A DNA stretch of 64,000 bases from Paraburkholderia sp. IMGN_8 (GTDB lineage: Bacteria; Pseudomonadota; Gammaproteobacteria; Burkholderiales; Burkholderiaceae): NCBI RefSeq assembly GCF_038050405.1, contig NZ_CP150900.1:3162001-3226000 (forward strand). Reading direction: 5' to 3'. The notes under the pieces are model-generated. The model was given only the letters and a program-made list of their open reading frames with translations, did not search any database and was not told where the DNA came from. The position numbers were made by a program, and so were the translations under genes. Shown in pieces: positions 9,293 through 18,088 of the stretch. Every line of letters starts with the position of its first letter. Within the stretch, counting starts at the first letter, position 1.

Positions 9293-10600
9293 TCAGGCAC
9301 GGCCACCGCGCATATCGCGCACATAGAAAGTGCCGACGAGGCTGATAGCGGCGGCGATCATCACATAGATCGCGGGCGCCATATTGCTGCCGGTCGACGC
9401 GATCAGCCACGTGATGAAGAACGGCGCGAAGCCGCCGAAAATCGTCACCGCGAAGTTGTATGCGACCGACAGGCCCGTCGACAGCACCGTGGTCGGGAAC
9501 AGTTCGGCAAACGCCGCGAGAATCGAGCCGGTGTAAGTGGCGATCAGCAAGCCGAACACGCCCTGAAAGACCATCAGCGAAGCGAGGCCGGGCGCACGGT
9601 TGATGTAAGCGAACATCGGCCACGCGAGCAGCAGGATCGACGCGGCAGCGCCGGACAGAAAGCGGCGGCGGCCAAAACGATCAGCGAGTCTGCCGACCAC
9701 CGGCGAGAAGCACATGATCATCAGACCGCCGAACATGCCGGCGCGAAAGCCCGTCGATTGCGGCAGATGCAGCGTGCGTACCGAATAGGTCGGCGTATAG
9801 AACAGCAGCACGTAGGTGCAAACCGTCCACAGAATCACCATCGAAAAACTTGCGAAGGTTTCGCGCGGAAAGCGCCGAAACACTTCCGCCAGCGGCGAGT
9901 CGTTCCTCGCCTCTTCTGCGACCGCGCTGAAAGCCGGCGTTTCATCCATGCGGCTGCGAATGAAATAGCCGACCGGGCCGATCAGAATGCCGATCAGGAA
10001 CGGCATTCTCCAGCCCCACGAATGCAGCGCGTCGGCGCTCAGACTCGACGTCACGAACGTGCCGACCGCGGCGCCCAACAGCACCGAAAAACCGATGCTC
10101 GACTGAATCCAGCTCGAATAGAACGCACGCTTGTCCGCCGGCGCGTATTCAGTGAGAAACGCTGTCGCGCTACCCATTTCACCGCCCGCCGAAAAACCTT
10201 GCAGCAAACGCGCGATCACGATCAAAACCGGCGCCCACACGCCGATCTGCTCGTAGGTCGGCGCGAGGCCGATCAGCGCGGTGCCGCCAGCCATTAGCAG
10301 AATGGTTAGCGACAGCGCGGCCTTTCTTCCGACTTTATCCGCGTATACACCGAGTACGATGCCGCCCACCGGTCGCATGAAAAAACCCACGCCGAAGGTG
10401 GCGACGGCGAGCAGCAGCGAGGTCAGTTCATTGCCGGTCGGAAAGAACAGCTTGGCGATAATGACCGCGAAAAAACTATAGACGGTGAAGTCGAACCACT
10501 CGAGCCCATTGCCGAGCACGGTGGCGATAATGGCGCGGCGCCGTTGCCGCGCGAGCGTATCGACGGATATCGCGATGTTGGATGAAAGCGTTCCTTGCAT
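9293..10600 (-). CDS. MFS transporter, metabolite:H+ symporter (MHS) type
   Basis: A 435-residue twelve-helix MFS protein. The cytoplasmic loop after helix 2 has VGFFMRPVGGIVLGVYADKV followed by GRKAAL, the signature of the citrate/alpha-ketoglutarate/proline-betaine symporter subfamily. The MQGTLSSN start at 10600 is preceded by GAGGAAAGAG; the five-codon longer start at 10615 places its ATG inside that site, so I prefer 10600. It probably imports the amidohydrolase substrate. Confidence 0.88.
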   Translation of the reverse strand: MQGTLSSNIAISVDTLARQRRRAIIATVLGNGLEWFDFTVYSFFAVIIAKLFFPTGNELTSLLLAVATFGVGFFMRPVGGIVLGVYADKVGRKAALSLTILLMAGGTALIGLAPTYEQIGVWAPVLIVIARLLQGFSAGGEMGSATAFLTEYAPADKRAFYSSWIQSSIGFSVLLGAAVGTFVTSSLSADALHSWGWRMPFLIGILIGPVGYFIRSRMDETPAFSAVAEEARNDSPLAEVFRRFPRETFASFSMVILWTVCTYVLLFYTPTYSVRTLHLPQSTGFRAGMFGGLMIMCFSPVVGRLADRFGRRRFLSGAAASILLLAWPMFAYINRAPGLASLMVFQGVFGLLIATYTGSILAAFAELFPTTVLSTGLSVAYNFAVTIFGGFAPFFITWLIASTGSNMAPAIYVMIAAAISLVGTFYVRDMRGGRA

Positions 10601-10781
10601 GATCTCTTTCCTCATCTGGCTGCTTGCGTGGCCGCTGGTCCGGCAAATCTGTCAGCAAGGCGAAGCGTCGGAATCGAGCGGCGCGTGTCGCATGCACAAT
10701 GCCGATCCTAGAAGAGACCTGATTTGTTTTCGAAACGAAAGATTCGCATGCATGCATGCGCGTAGCGCATGCGAAAGGCAT

Positions 10782-11750
10782 TCAGGCGACGGAGGCTTTG
10801 CCCGTCTGCGTGCCTATCTGTGTGACTATCTGTGTGCTTATCTGCGCGTTCATCTGCTCCTCGGCCTGCTCAAAGAGCCAGCGTGTAAACAGACGCGCCG
10901 CCTGATTCTGCGCGCGGTCGTTAGGCGATACGACGTAGTAGCCGCCGCCGTGGCTCGCTGAAGCACGCGTGGCGCGCACCAGCAACCCCTCGTTCAGGCA
11001 CGCGTCGATCATGTGACGCCAACCGAGCGCCACGCCCTGGCCGAGAATCGCCATTTGCACGAGTTGCGGATAGTGATTGACGACGACCGACTGCGGCGAA
11101 GTCGGCATTTTTACGTCGTTGAGCCGGAACCATTCTGACCACGACATCCATTGCCGCTGACCGTCCTCCTGCATCAGCAGCGTTTCGTGCGCGAGGTCGG
11201 CGGGTTCCAGCACGCGACCTGCCAGATAGCCCGGCGAACAAACCGGGTACACCTCCTCGTCGAAAATGCGGCGAGCGGTGAAATGCGGCTCGGCGCGCTG
11301 GCGGATGTAGTACAGACCCACATCGAATTCCGCCGGCGACAGCGACGCGAGTCCGTCGCGCACAATCATCCTGATCTTGACGTTCGGATGAGCGGCGCGA
11401 AAGGCACCGAGCCGCGGCGTGAGCCACAACACCGCGACGCCCGACGAACAGGCGATCGTCAATTCCAGATCGCCGTATCGCTTCATCACGTCGAGCGTGG
11501 CTTCCGAGCAATTGGCGAGCAGCCACTGCACATGTTTCGCGTAGCCTTCGCCAGCGATCGTCAGACGTAAAGCGCGGTGCTCTCGTACGAACAACGAGCG
11601 GCCGAGGAACTCTTCGAGCTGGGCGATCTGCCGGCTGACTGCGCTTTGCGTCAGATGCAGTTCCGCGGCCGCTTTAGTGAAGCTGGCATGCCGCACGGCC
11701 GATTCGAATGCGATCAGGCATTGGAGCGGAGGTAAAGGGGCGATGCGCAT
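10782..11750 (-). CDS. LysR-family regulator (GcvA-like)
   Basis: A 322-residue LysR regulator of the GcvA type. The helix-turn-helix begins LPPLQCLIAFESAVRHASFT and includes LTQSAVSRQIAQLE; the effector domain spans about 92-295. It lies upstream of and parallel to the MFS/amidohydrolase pair, which it probably regulates. An oddity is the C-terminal tail, made of degenerate TQI repeats (AQISTQIVTQIGTQTG), encoded by an imperfect 12-bp DNA repeat at about 10805-10855. This tail is longer than normal for the family. Confidence 0.87.
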   Translation of the reverse strand: MRIAPLPPLQCLIAFESAVRHASFTKAAAELHLTQSAVSRQIAQLEEFLGRSLFVREHRALRLTIAGEGYAKHVQWLLANCSEATLDVMKRYGDLELTIACSSGVAVLWLTPRLGAFRAAHPNVKIRMIVRDGLASLSPAEFDVGLYYIRQRAEPHFTARRIFDEEVYPVCSPGYLAGRVLEPADLAHETLLMQEDGQRQWMSWSEWFRLNDVKMPTSPQSVVVNHYPQLVQMAILGQGVALGWRHMIDACLNEGLLVRATRASASHGGGYYVVSPNDRAQNQAARLFTRWLFEQAEEQMNAQISTQIVTQIGTQTGKASVA

Positions 11751-11807
11751 GATGGTGGCAGCCGAGTGACGTTGACACCATCATAGCGGGTCGAAACCCG
11801 TGTCAAA

Positions 11808-12431
11808 TCATGCCTGCGATGCTTCCCGCAATTGCGCGAGCTCCGCCTCGAGTGCTTCGATGCGCCGATCGCGTTCGTCCAGTGCGGCGGCCACGTCCGC
11901 TGCATCGAAACGTTGCGGGATGTGCTGCGGACAATTCACGTCCCACGCGCTCACCGCCATCACGATCGCGCGTTCGCCGCGCGCTTTGTAGCCTTGCGGC
12001 ATCAGCTTGGCCAGCAGTGCGGGATCGTCCTCGACCACGCGCGCCTCGCCCCAGATCTTGATGCGCCGCTGGTGTGCGTAGTCGATCAGGAACAGGTACG
12101 CCTTCGGATTGTCGGCGAGATTACCCAGCGTGATGTACTGGCGATTGCCGGTGAAATCGGCGAACGCGATCGTGCGGTCGTCGAGCACATGCAAAAAGCC
12201 TGCGGGGCCGCCGCGATGCTGAATGTAGGGCTGGTCTTCGTCGTTCGCGGTGGCGAAGAAGACGCTCGTTTGACGTTCGATGAAATTTATTGCCTCCTGC
12301 GTGAGGCGGGTTTGCCAGCCGCGTTCCGATTCCATGCGAGCGTAGGCTGACCGTGAGCCCTTGCGGGTCTGGATCGCTTTTACCGTCGGCGTGAAGGCTA
12401 TGTCGCTCGAATACTCGTGTGGGCGGATCAT
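11808..12431 (-). CDS. Pyridoxamine 5'-phosphate oxidase-like flavoprotein
   Basis: A 207-residue protein with a split-barrel FMN-binding fold at about residues 35-165: TSVFFATANDEDQPYIQHRG, the FADFTGNRQYITLGNL strand pair that contacts FMN, and the AYLFLIDYAHQRRIKIWG beta-hairpin. The last 35 residues form a predicted coiled coil (AALDERDRRIEALEAEL). The predicted role is an FMN- or F420-like small-molecule oxidoreductase; the substrate is unknown. It ends 57 bp before the LysR gene on the same strand. A perfect 16-bp palindrome lies 42-57 bp upstream of its start. Confidence 0.85.
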   Translation of the reverse strand: MIRPHEYSSDIAFTPTVKAIQTRKGSRSAYARMESERGWQTRLTQEAINFIERQTSVFFATANDEDQPYIQHRGGPAGFLHVLDDRTIAFADFTGNRQYITLGNLADNPKAYLFLIDYAHQRRIKIWGEARVVEDDPALLAKLMPQGYKARGERAIVMAVSAWDVNCPQHIPQRFDAADVAAALDERDRRIEALEAELAQLREASQA

Positions 12432-12472
12432 TGAACGGCTCCTGTTTCTCGCGGATTCCTCCGCTGGGGACG

Positions 12473-12488
12473 CCGCTAACGTTAGCGG
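12473..12488. promoter_or_regulatory. Perfect 16-bp palindrome upstream of the PNPOx-like gene
   Basis: CCGCTAACGTTAGCGG is its own reverse complement over all 16 bases. It lies 42-57 bp upstream of the minus-strand start at 12431, where a dimeric repressor or activator could overlap the promoter. No regulator gene adjoins it. The assignment as an operator is inference. Confidence 0.45.
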
Positions 12489-12618
12489 CTTCCGTGTTTG
12501 AAGAGAACCTGGTGATGTTGGGAAGTGGTCTTTCAGGAAATGAGAAGGTCGCTGAAGGCTGGGTTGGTTGCCTATGGCGTTGGTCTTTTCCCTGGTTTCT
12601 TTGCCTGCGCGGCGCTTG

Positions 12619-12890
12619 TTGTCTGTATGCTTGCGGCGTTGGCCTTTCCTTGATTTGTTAGTGGTCTATTAGCTTCGCCCCTGTGCGGGGCAGGCACTTA
12701 CTTTCTTTGCCGCCGCAAAGAAAGTAAGCAAAGAAAGCCGCTTCACACCGCTAATTCTTAAGCGGGTCCCCTGGCTTGGAGGAGGTAGTGGAGCATCTGG
12801 AATCAGTGTTCTCGCACACTCCGCCCTGGTGACAAGGCAGTCATACTTCCGGCGGCGCTACGCGCGCCGTAGCGGTACTTCTCAACACCG
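12619..12890. repeat. Dispersed non-coding repeat, copy 2, with conserved hairpin
   Basis: This stretch matches 18089-18386 nearly base for base, including CTTAGTGG/GTTAGTGG...TCTATTAG, CCCCTGTGCGGGGCAGG, the hairpin and CTTGGAGGAGGTAGTGGAGC. At 12697-12728 a perfect 14-bp stem (CTTACTTTCTTTGC / GCAAAGAAAGTAAG) encloses a CGCC loop. The element has no convincing ORF and sits between genes, and I associate such elements with Burkholderia-group intergenic regions. Confidence 0.85.
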
Positions 12891-13250
12891 ATAGCGGTCA
12901 GCGTCGCCTCGTGTCGCTACCGGCAGATACCCCCCGATTCACGGTTCGCAGCGCTTTTACGCTGGATTCCACCGCAGCTCTCGCTGCGGTAGGGCGCATC
13001 GCCGACCGATGCCACAGTCGCAGGGAACCGATTGTTGATCGCCCAACGCACTGGCCTCGGGGACACATCAGAGCAGGCGAGCGATTATGACCTACACTAG
13101 AAAGGCGTCTTTCGCGTGCTCGGGTGCGGCTTTGACGCAATGCAACGTCGCTGGCAGCCGATTGAAGCGGGCGAATGGCCATGGCACGGACAACACAGCG
13201 TCATCTGCTGCCCGAATTCATCTGGAACTGATGTTCAAGAAGGGGGCATC
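12891..13250. other. Non-coding stretch after repeat copy 2
   Basis: No gene is seen. The only clear structure is a hairpin at 12971-12990 (ACCGCAGC, loop TCTC, GCTGCGGT). An AGGGGG at 13241-13246 is the ribosome-binding site of the next gene. Confidence 0.5.
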
Positions 13251-13577
13251 ATGTTGCAAGCCAGTGAAATCCAAAAGCGCTTTACTCATCTGCAGCAAAC
13301 CATCAGCGAGGCATCACGGACCTGCCATGCCGACTCGGCGATTCCAAAGGACTTGATGAACTGGGTGGATGAGCTCGATAAGGAATGCAAATCGGCAAAG
13401 AAGGTCATGTCGTCCAAGGATGAGGATCGAATCCGGCAGTGCGTCGATGATCTCGAACGGATCGGTAGTCGTGCAGAGCGTGCTTGTCAAAAGGCCGGCG
13501 GTCTCGATGCCAGGATCATGGATGCAGTCAGTTCGATGCATTCGGAACTTTCTGACCTGAAGCGACAACTGCACTGA
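13251..13577 (+). CDS. Small coiled-coil protein, unknown function
   Basis: A 108-residue, highly charged, mostly helical protein starting MLQASEIQKRF, with a strong AGGGGG ribosome-binding site 5 bases ahead; the frame is open upstream to 13116 but without such a site. Two heptad-rich stretches (residues 1-20 and 70-105) suggest a coiled coil. Cysteines occur at about residues 25, 45, 64 and 84. I do not recognise a family. It stands alone between the repeat and the GYD operon. Confidence 0.6.
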   Translation: MLQASEIQKRFTHLQQTISEASRTCHADSAIPKDLMNWVDELDKECKSAKKVMSSKDEDRIRQCVDDLERIGSRAERACQKAGGLDARIMDAVSSMHSELSDLKRQLH

Positions 13578-13731
13578 CCTGCCTGACGGCCCCGGCCCAA
13601 CCCGCCGGGGCTACTTACACTTCGGCGCCATCAAGACGCGCAGCAACCCATCCGCTTGACGCGCGGCCGTTTGCTTCCGCGTGACTGCCGTGCCTGATTG
13701 CGGAGCAATTTTTTTTGCACGGAGGTATGTC

Positions 13732-14019
13732 ATGGCTACGTACGTCATCCTCAGCCGTCTCGCTCCCGACGCGTTCAAGGATCCCAGGGACCTGAAGCAA
13801 CTCGCCGCCACAGTGGCCGAGAAGATCAAGGCCGAATGCCCTGCCGTCACCTGGAAGAACAGCTATCTGACACTCGGGCGCTTCGACGTCGTGGACGTTG
13901 TTGAGTCGAACGATCTGAAACAGCTCGAGCGGGCGGCGTTGATCATCCGAGGCTACGGACACGCCGCCACCGAGACCCTGCAAGCGACGCCGTGGGACGA
14001 GTTCATCGCGGCACTGTAA
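13732..14019 (+). CDS. GYD-domain protein
   Basis: A 95-residue protein starting MATYVILSRLAPDAFKDPRD, with GGAGG at 13721-13725. Residues 3-92 form the small ferredoxin-like GYD fold (dimeric alpha/beta barrel) with the AYLTLGRFDVV-type central strand. Its biochemical role is unknown. It is the first gene of a likely operon with the hydrolase (28 bp away) and the 113-residue protein. Confidence 0.8.
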   Translation: MATYVILSRLAPDAFKDPRDLKQLAATVAEKIKAECPAVTWKNSYLTLGRFDVVDVVESNDLKQLERAALIIRGYGHAATETLQATPWDEFIAAL

Positions 14020-14047
14020 CGGAGGTTGATGGATCGGGCTCGAGGCG

Positions 14048-14845
14048 ATGAAATTCACCGGGTTGATGCTGCGTCTCACCGTCGCGTGTCTGACCGTGCT
14101 CGCAGGAGTCGCCATCTTGCAGGATCGTTTTATCTACTTCCCTGAGAAGGCCGCAATCGAGGACCTCGCGTCCGGCGGACTTCGCGCCTGGCCGACACCT
14201 GAGGCGTTTCGGGGCCTCGTGGCCGAGCCGGTCGGAAAGGCGTGCGGCACGGCCATCGTCTTTCACGGCAATGCAGGGCACGCCGGACACCGTTCGTTCT
14301 ACGCCGCGGCGCTCACCCGACTTAGGCTACGCGTGATCCTCGCCGAATATCCTGGCTACGGGCCACGCGACGGCGCGCCGGGCGAAGAGAGTCTGGTGGC
14401 CGATGCCCAACAGACCATAGCGCTTGCGCATCGCCTCTACGGCACGCCGCTGCTGCTCATCGGTGAATCGCTCGGGGCCGGCGTGGTGGCCTCGGCCGGC
14501 TCGCGCGAACGCGACAGGACCGCCGGCTTGCTGCTCATCACGCCATGGGACCGGCTCGAGCACGTCGCCGCTTACCACTATCCGTGGCTCCCCGTGAAGT
14601 GGCTGCTGCGCGACCGATACGACAGCGTGACACACCTGGCGTCGTTCGACCGCCCTGTTCTCGTCGTGGTTGCGGAAAGCGACAGCATCGTCCCCGCGCG
14701 CTTCGGCGAGGCGCTCTACGACGCGCTGGCCGATCCGAAACAACTGATGGTCGTGAAGGCGGCTGAACATAACGACTGGATTGGGCACGTCGACGATACC
14801 TGGTGGCAAGACGCGATCGGCTTCCTGCTCGTGCCTTCCCATTGA
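14048..14845 (+). CDS. Alpha/beta hydrolase with N-terminal membrane anchor
   Basis: A 265-residue serine hydrolase of the YfhR/BEM46-like group. Residues 5-25 (LMLRLTVACLTVLAGVAIL) are a signal anchor, placing the catalytic domain in the periplasm. The oxyanion strand reads FHGNAGHAGHRS, the nucleophile elbow GESLGAG, the acid is in VVAESDSIVPARFGEA, and the histidine is in AAEHNDWIG. The substrate is unknown. It is operonic with the GYD gene before it and the small gene 3 bases after it. Confidence 0.87.
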   Translation: MKFTGLMLRLTVACLTVLAGVAILQDRFIYFPEKAAIEDLASGGLRAWPTPEAFRGLVAEPVGKACGTAIVFHGNAGHAGHRSFYAAALTRLRLRVILAEYPGYGPRDGAPGEESLVADAQQTIALAHRLYGTPLLLIGESLGAGVVASAGSRERDRTAGLLLITPWDRLEHVAAYHYPWLPVKWLLRDRYDSVTHLASFDRPVLVVVAESDSIVPARFGEALYDALADPKQLMVVKAAEHNDWIGHVDDTWWQDAIGFLLVPSH

Positions 14846-14848
14846 AAT

Positions 14849-15190
14849 ATGAAATCCCGCTCTGTCCCGCCCAAGTGGGAACGACTCTACGTCCTCGATG
14901 AGAAGAACCGGCCTGTCGAGGTGTTCAACCGCAGCGAGTGGTCGCGCTGGATGTCTGAGAACGAACTGATCTTCCGCCGCACGTTGCTGGAAGAATCCGG
15001 TGTGACGGTCACAACCCGCTTCTGCGGGGTGTCCGAAACGAGTACCGGGGAGGCCCTGTTGTTCCTGACGCGCATCGCCGGAATGCAGGCGCGAGACAAC
15101 AAGAGCTATGGAGCAGGTACGCTTGATGAGGCGCTGGAGCAGCATGAGCGCATCGTACAGAAAATCCTCCGGATGCTGACCGGGCGGTGA
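14849..15190 (+). CDS. Conserved small protein of unknown function
   Basis: A 113-residue protein starting 3 bases after the hydrolase stop, so almost certainly co-translated. It reads as a compact alpha/beta domain (ERLYVLDEKNRPVEVFNRSEW, then VTTRFCGVS and EALLFLTRI) with a helical tail. The cysteine in TTRFCGVSE is its only one. I do not recognise a family, and no signal peptide or membrane segment is present. Confidence 0.65.
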   Translation: MKSRSVPPKWERLYVLDEKNRPVEVFNRSEWSRWMSENELIFRRTLLEESGVTVTTRFCGVSETSTGEALLFLTRIAGMQARDNKSYGAGTLDEALEQHERIVQKILRMLTGR

Positions 15191-15531
15191 TCGCCGCAGC
15201 GCGACAATTCTCCGCGACCGTAGCCACACCTCGCAGGAGCAACATTGCCCGCCTGCGCGTCCACCCGAACGCGCGGCCGCCGTTTAACCTGGCTTTCAAT
15301 GCGACGGATCCGCGACGTCTATTCGGATTGCAACGACTGCGTGCATTTCACAAACGGCGAATGATGCGCTGGGTGGCCCCTTTATGCAGGTCACTCAACT
15401 ACATCGGATACGTACCCGATCGTATCCATCGTATTGTGGCCCGTTTGGGAAGTATGGCCAGGCGTTCCAACGCGGCGAAGCAGGTCGCCAGACCTCGACG
15501 TTAGAGATCCGGCTTCCGGAAAGTCGACCGT
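15191..15531. other. Intergenic region without recognised genes
   Basis: A 341-bp gap between convergent genes. A short inverted pair, GGATAC at 15406-15411 and GTATCC at 15422-15427, is visible. No terminator with a T-run and no convincing ORF is seen. Confidence 0.4.
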
Positions 15532-16929
15532 TCACACTATACGAACCGGCACTTCGTGGATAGCGTTGTTGCCGTAGCCCAGCCGGTTCCATTCGGCGCG
15601 CTCGGGCTGAGTGCGGCCGGCAAGATCGGTGGCCCGGGCGCGCAAGGTGACGACGCCCGGCGCATGGGCCCGGGTGATCAGCTCCCACCACTGCCAGCCG
15701 TGACGCTTGCGCTCGCTGACGAGATGCGCCCCCTGCCAGCCTCCGCCGCCCACACTTATCTCCACGCGCGCAATCTGAGCGGCGCCGGACCAGGCCACGC
15801 CGCGGATGGCCAGTTCACCGCACCGGACCTCCTGCTCAGGCGCCGGCTCGGTAATCAAGGCCCGCACCCGCTGCAGCGTGACCGGTTCGCGGACGGCCGC
15901 GCCATCGCGTTCCCATTCATACCAATACTTGGCGGCCTGGTAATGCCCGGCGAACGGCCGGTCGATGAGCTCGATTTCAGTCAGCCATTTGACCGACGCC
16001 ACGGCATACCAGCCCGGGACGACGAGGCGAACGGGGTAGCCGTGCTGAATGGGCAGCGGTTCGCCGTTCATCGCATAGGCCAGCAGCACGTCAGGATCGC
16101 GGGCATGACCAAGCTGGAGACTGCGCTCGAAGCGCAACGGTCCTGAGTGGCCCTCCACGGTTCCGCCATCCGCCCCCCGGAACAACACCTCCGTCGCGCC
16201 CGTCCGCACGCCAGCCCGGTCCAGCACTTCCGTCAGCGACACGCCGGTCCACTCTGCGGTACTGACGGCCCCAAGGTCCCATTTCTCGCCCTCGATAGGC
16301 GGGTCGAACTTCATGCGGCCGTTTCCGGCGCACTCGAGGGTGACGATGAGTGTCTGCGACGGCATGTTGCGGAGGTCGCGCAAGCTGAGACTCAGCGGTC
16401 GTTCTACGAGGCCGCCAACGGCGAGCCGGAAGGCGGCCGGGTCGAGGTTGGGGATCTGGAAGTGATTGCGGACATAGAAGTGTGCGTTCGGCATGACCAC
16501 GCCGCCGATCAGCGCCGGAATCGAGGTCTCGCAGTTGAGAGGATGCGCGCGATGGACCACCAGGCCGGCTTCAATCGCATTCTGGCAGGCGGTCTCGGGA
16601 TCCAGCGCCGGCACGAGTTCGCTCACGGGCAGCGCTGCACCACAGCCGCCGCTCGCGACCACGCGCGCGCACGTCGATGCGGGATAGATGTCGAGGCTGC
16701 CGGCCATCTGGAACGGCTTCATGAACTCGCGCAGGTGATCCTCGTCATCAGCTTCCGCGATGATGTACAAGGTGTGCTCACCCTGCACAACGGCCTCGCC
16801 CCGGATCTCCACCCCGTGCCGCCTGACGTTTGGGCGGCTCAGGTGATTCAATAGCATGGCCCCCAAATAGGGATCCTGAGCAGGGCAGCGTTCGGCCGCG
16901 TGCTGATGCCGCACAACGAACAGTGTCAT
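15532..16929 (-). CDS. Sulfite-oxidase-like molybdopterin enzyme with extra N-terminal domain
   Basis: A 465-residue protein in three parts. Residues 1-95 are an extra small alpha/beta domain of the GYD/DUF3303 style (MTLFVVRHQHAAERCPAQD, then HTLYIIAEADDEDHLREFM). Residues about 130-340 match the sulfite oxidase Mo-cofactor domain; the LECAGNGR segment carries the expected molybdenum-ligating cysteine. Residues about 350-465 match the Mo-co dimerisation domain. No Tat or Sec signal is present, so it is predicted cytoplasmic, unlike periplasmic SorT/SoxCD-type enzymes. No haem domain or cytochrome partner is adjacent. The substrate may be sulfite or another oxyanion. Confidence 0.85.
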   Translation of the reverse strand: MTLFVVRHQHAAERCPAQDPYLGAMLLNHLSRPNVRRHGVEIRGEAVVQGEHTLYIIAEADDEDHLREFMKPFQMAGSLDIYPASTCARVVASGGCGAALPVSELVPALDPETACQNAIEAGLVVHRAHPLNCETSIPALIGGVVMPNAHFYVRNHFQIPNLDPAAFRLAVGGLVERPLSLSLRDLRNMPSQTLIVTLECAGNGRMKFDPPIEGEKWDLGAVSTAEWTGVSLTEVLDRAGVRTGATEVLFRGADGGTVEGHSGPLRFERSLQLGHARDPDVLLAYAMNGEPLPIQHGYPVRLVVPGWYAVASVKWLTEIELIDRPFAGHYQAAKYWYEWERDGAAVREPVTLQRVRALITEPAPEQEVRCGELAIRGVAWSGAAQIARVEISVGGGGWQGAHLVSERKRHGWQWWELITRAHAPGVVTLRARATDLAGRTQPERAEWNRLGYGNNAIHEVPVRIV

Positions 16930-17428
16930 GATCGCCTCCCTGCACGCCGGTTCGATCAGCTTACTGCGGGTCGGTGGTCAAAGTCGAGCTCAGAAAAGAT
17001 CGAACGCAAATGGTCCGGTTTATGGAACGGCGCTGCAGAGCCTCCAGCCGCCCCCCGGAAATCGATCGCGCCAGTGGCTGGTGAAACTGCTCCGTCAGCC
17101 CGTCGTTTTTGGCACCGTCCGCGCCGCGTTCCGGCGGCTGTTTCCTGGAGCTGGCCGAGCGACCGCGCCCGGCCAAATTGCAGCCATCAAGGCGGGAGTA
17201 ATGGGCAATAAATGCGCTGCAGCACGGTGACGCGCAGCATGCCCGGTAGAGGCAAGTCTGTTCATGACGCGAGAGACTATACTTCACTGCAGATGGTCAA
17301 TCCACAGCCTGCGGCCAGTCGCGCAGGAGAACAGATGGCAGCCCAAAGCCGTCGGGTCTCGCGATCGTCCTATTCGCGAATTTTTTGCAGTGGTGTCGGG
17401 GATTCCTCAGCGTTCCGAGGAGCATGGT
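16930..17428. other. Long intergenic region
   Basis: A 499-bp gap between divergent genes. ORFs on both strands here have no start signals and no family resemblance. It must hold the promoters of the Mo-enzyme and the cupin gene. AGGAG at 17418-17422 belongs to the cupin gene. Confidence 0.4.
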
Positions 17429-17899
17429 ATGAATTCTCAGGCTAAGCCGAATTGGCGCGATCACGGCGTCAAGATTATTCCGGGTTCCCGCCTCGATATG
17501 AATACGCCCCAAACGCCTGGCATGACGAGAGCGGCTGCAATCACTCACGCCCGGACGGGCGCCAGCAAACTTTGGGCCGGCACCGTCACCATCGACGCCG
17601 ACGCCAAAACGGGCGCCCACCATCATGGTGAACTGGAAAGCGTCATCTACGTTGTGCGCGGCAGGGCACGTATGCGATGGGGTGAACATCTCGAGTTCGC
17701 CGCAGAGGCAGGGCCTGGCGATTTCATTTATGTGCCCCCGTTCGTACCCCATCAAGAGATCAATGCGAGCAGGACCGAGGTGCTCAGTTGCGTTGTGGTC
17801 CGTAGCGATCAAGAGCCGATAGTCGTTAACCTGGATATCGAGCCCGCCGAGCCGCCGGAAGATGTCTATTGGGTCGATCCGATTCATCCGCATCCGTAA
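17429..17899 (+). CDS. Cupin-domain protein
   Basis: A 156-residue single-domain cupin. Motif 1 is HHHGELESVIYVVRGRARM (metal-binding histidines and glutamate) and motif 2 is GDFIYVPPFVPHQE with the last histidine ligand. The start at 17429 follows AGGAG at 17418-17422; an upstream in-frame extension lacks such a site. The predicted role is a metal-dependent dioxygenase, isomerase or sensor; the substrate is unknown. It is followed by the dispersed repeat. Confidence 0.85.
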   Translation: MNSQAKPNWRDHGVKIIPGSRLDMNTPQTPGMTRAAAITHARTGASKLWAGTVTIDADAKTGAHHHGELESVIYVVRGRARMRWGEHLEFAAEAGPGDFIYVPPFVPHQEINASRTEVLSCVVVRSDQEPIVVNLDIEPAEPPEDVYWVDPIHPHP

Positions 17900-18088
17900 G
17901 TGCGGCTACCGGTTTCCGCCGTCAGTTCCGGAGTGGCCTTTCGGGTCCCTACAGAACTGACGATCAAATGACCGTCGGTCAAGCGATCAGCGCTGTGCAT
18001 AAGCGGAGCCTGGGCGCTGTGCTGCGCCTCTTCGGTGGAATCGAAATCGGCGGGAGGCGGCTCAGTGTCGCGAGCACACGGCGCTATG
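17900..18088. other. Non-coding lead-in to the repeat
   Basis: No gene is seen between the cupin stop and the start of the dispersed repeat. The frame that stays open from 17869 to 18837 crosses the repeat and has no coding signature. Confidence 0.4.

Noticed and set aside
16961..17287. 108-codon minus-strand ORF between the Mo-enzyme and cupin genes
   Set aside because: It resembles tail sequences seen near mobile elements, but I could not support any family or start.
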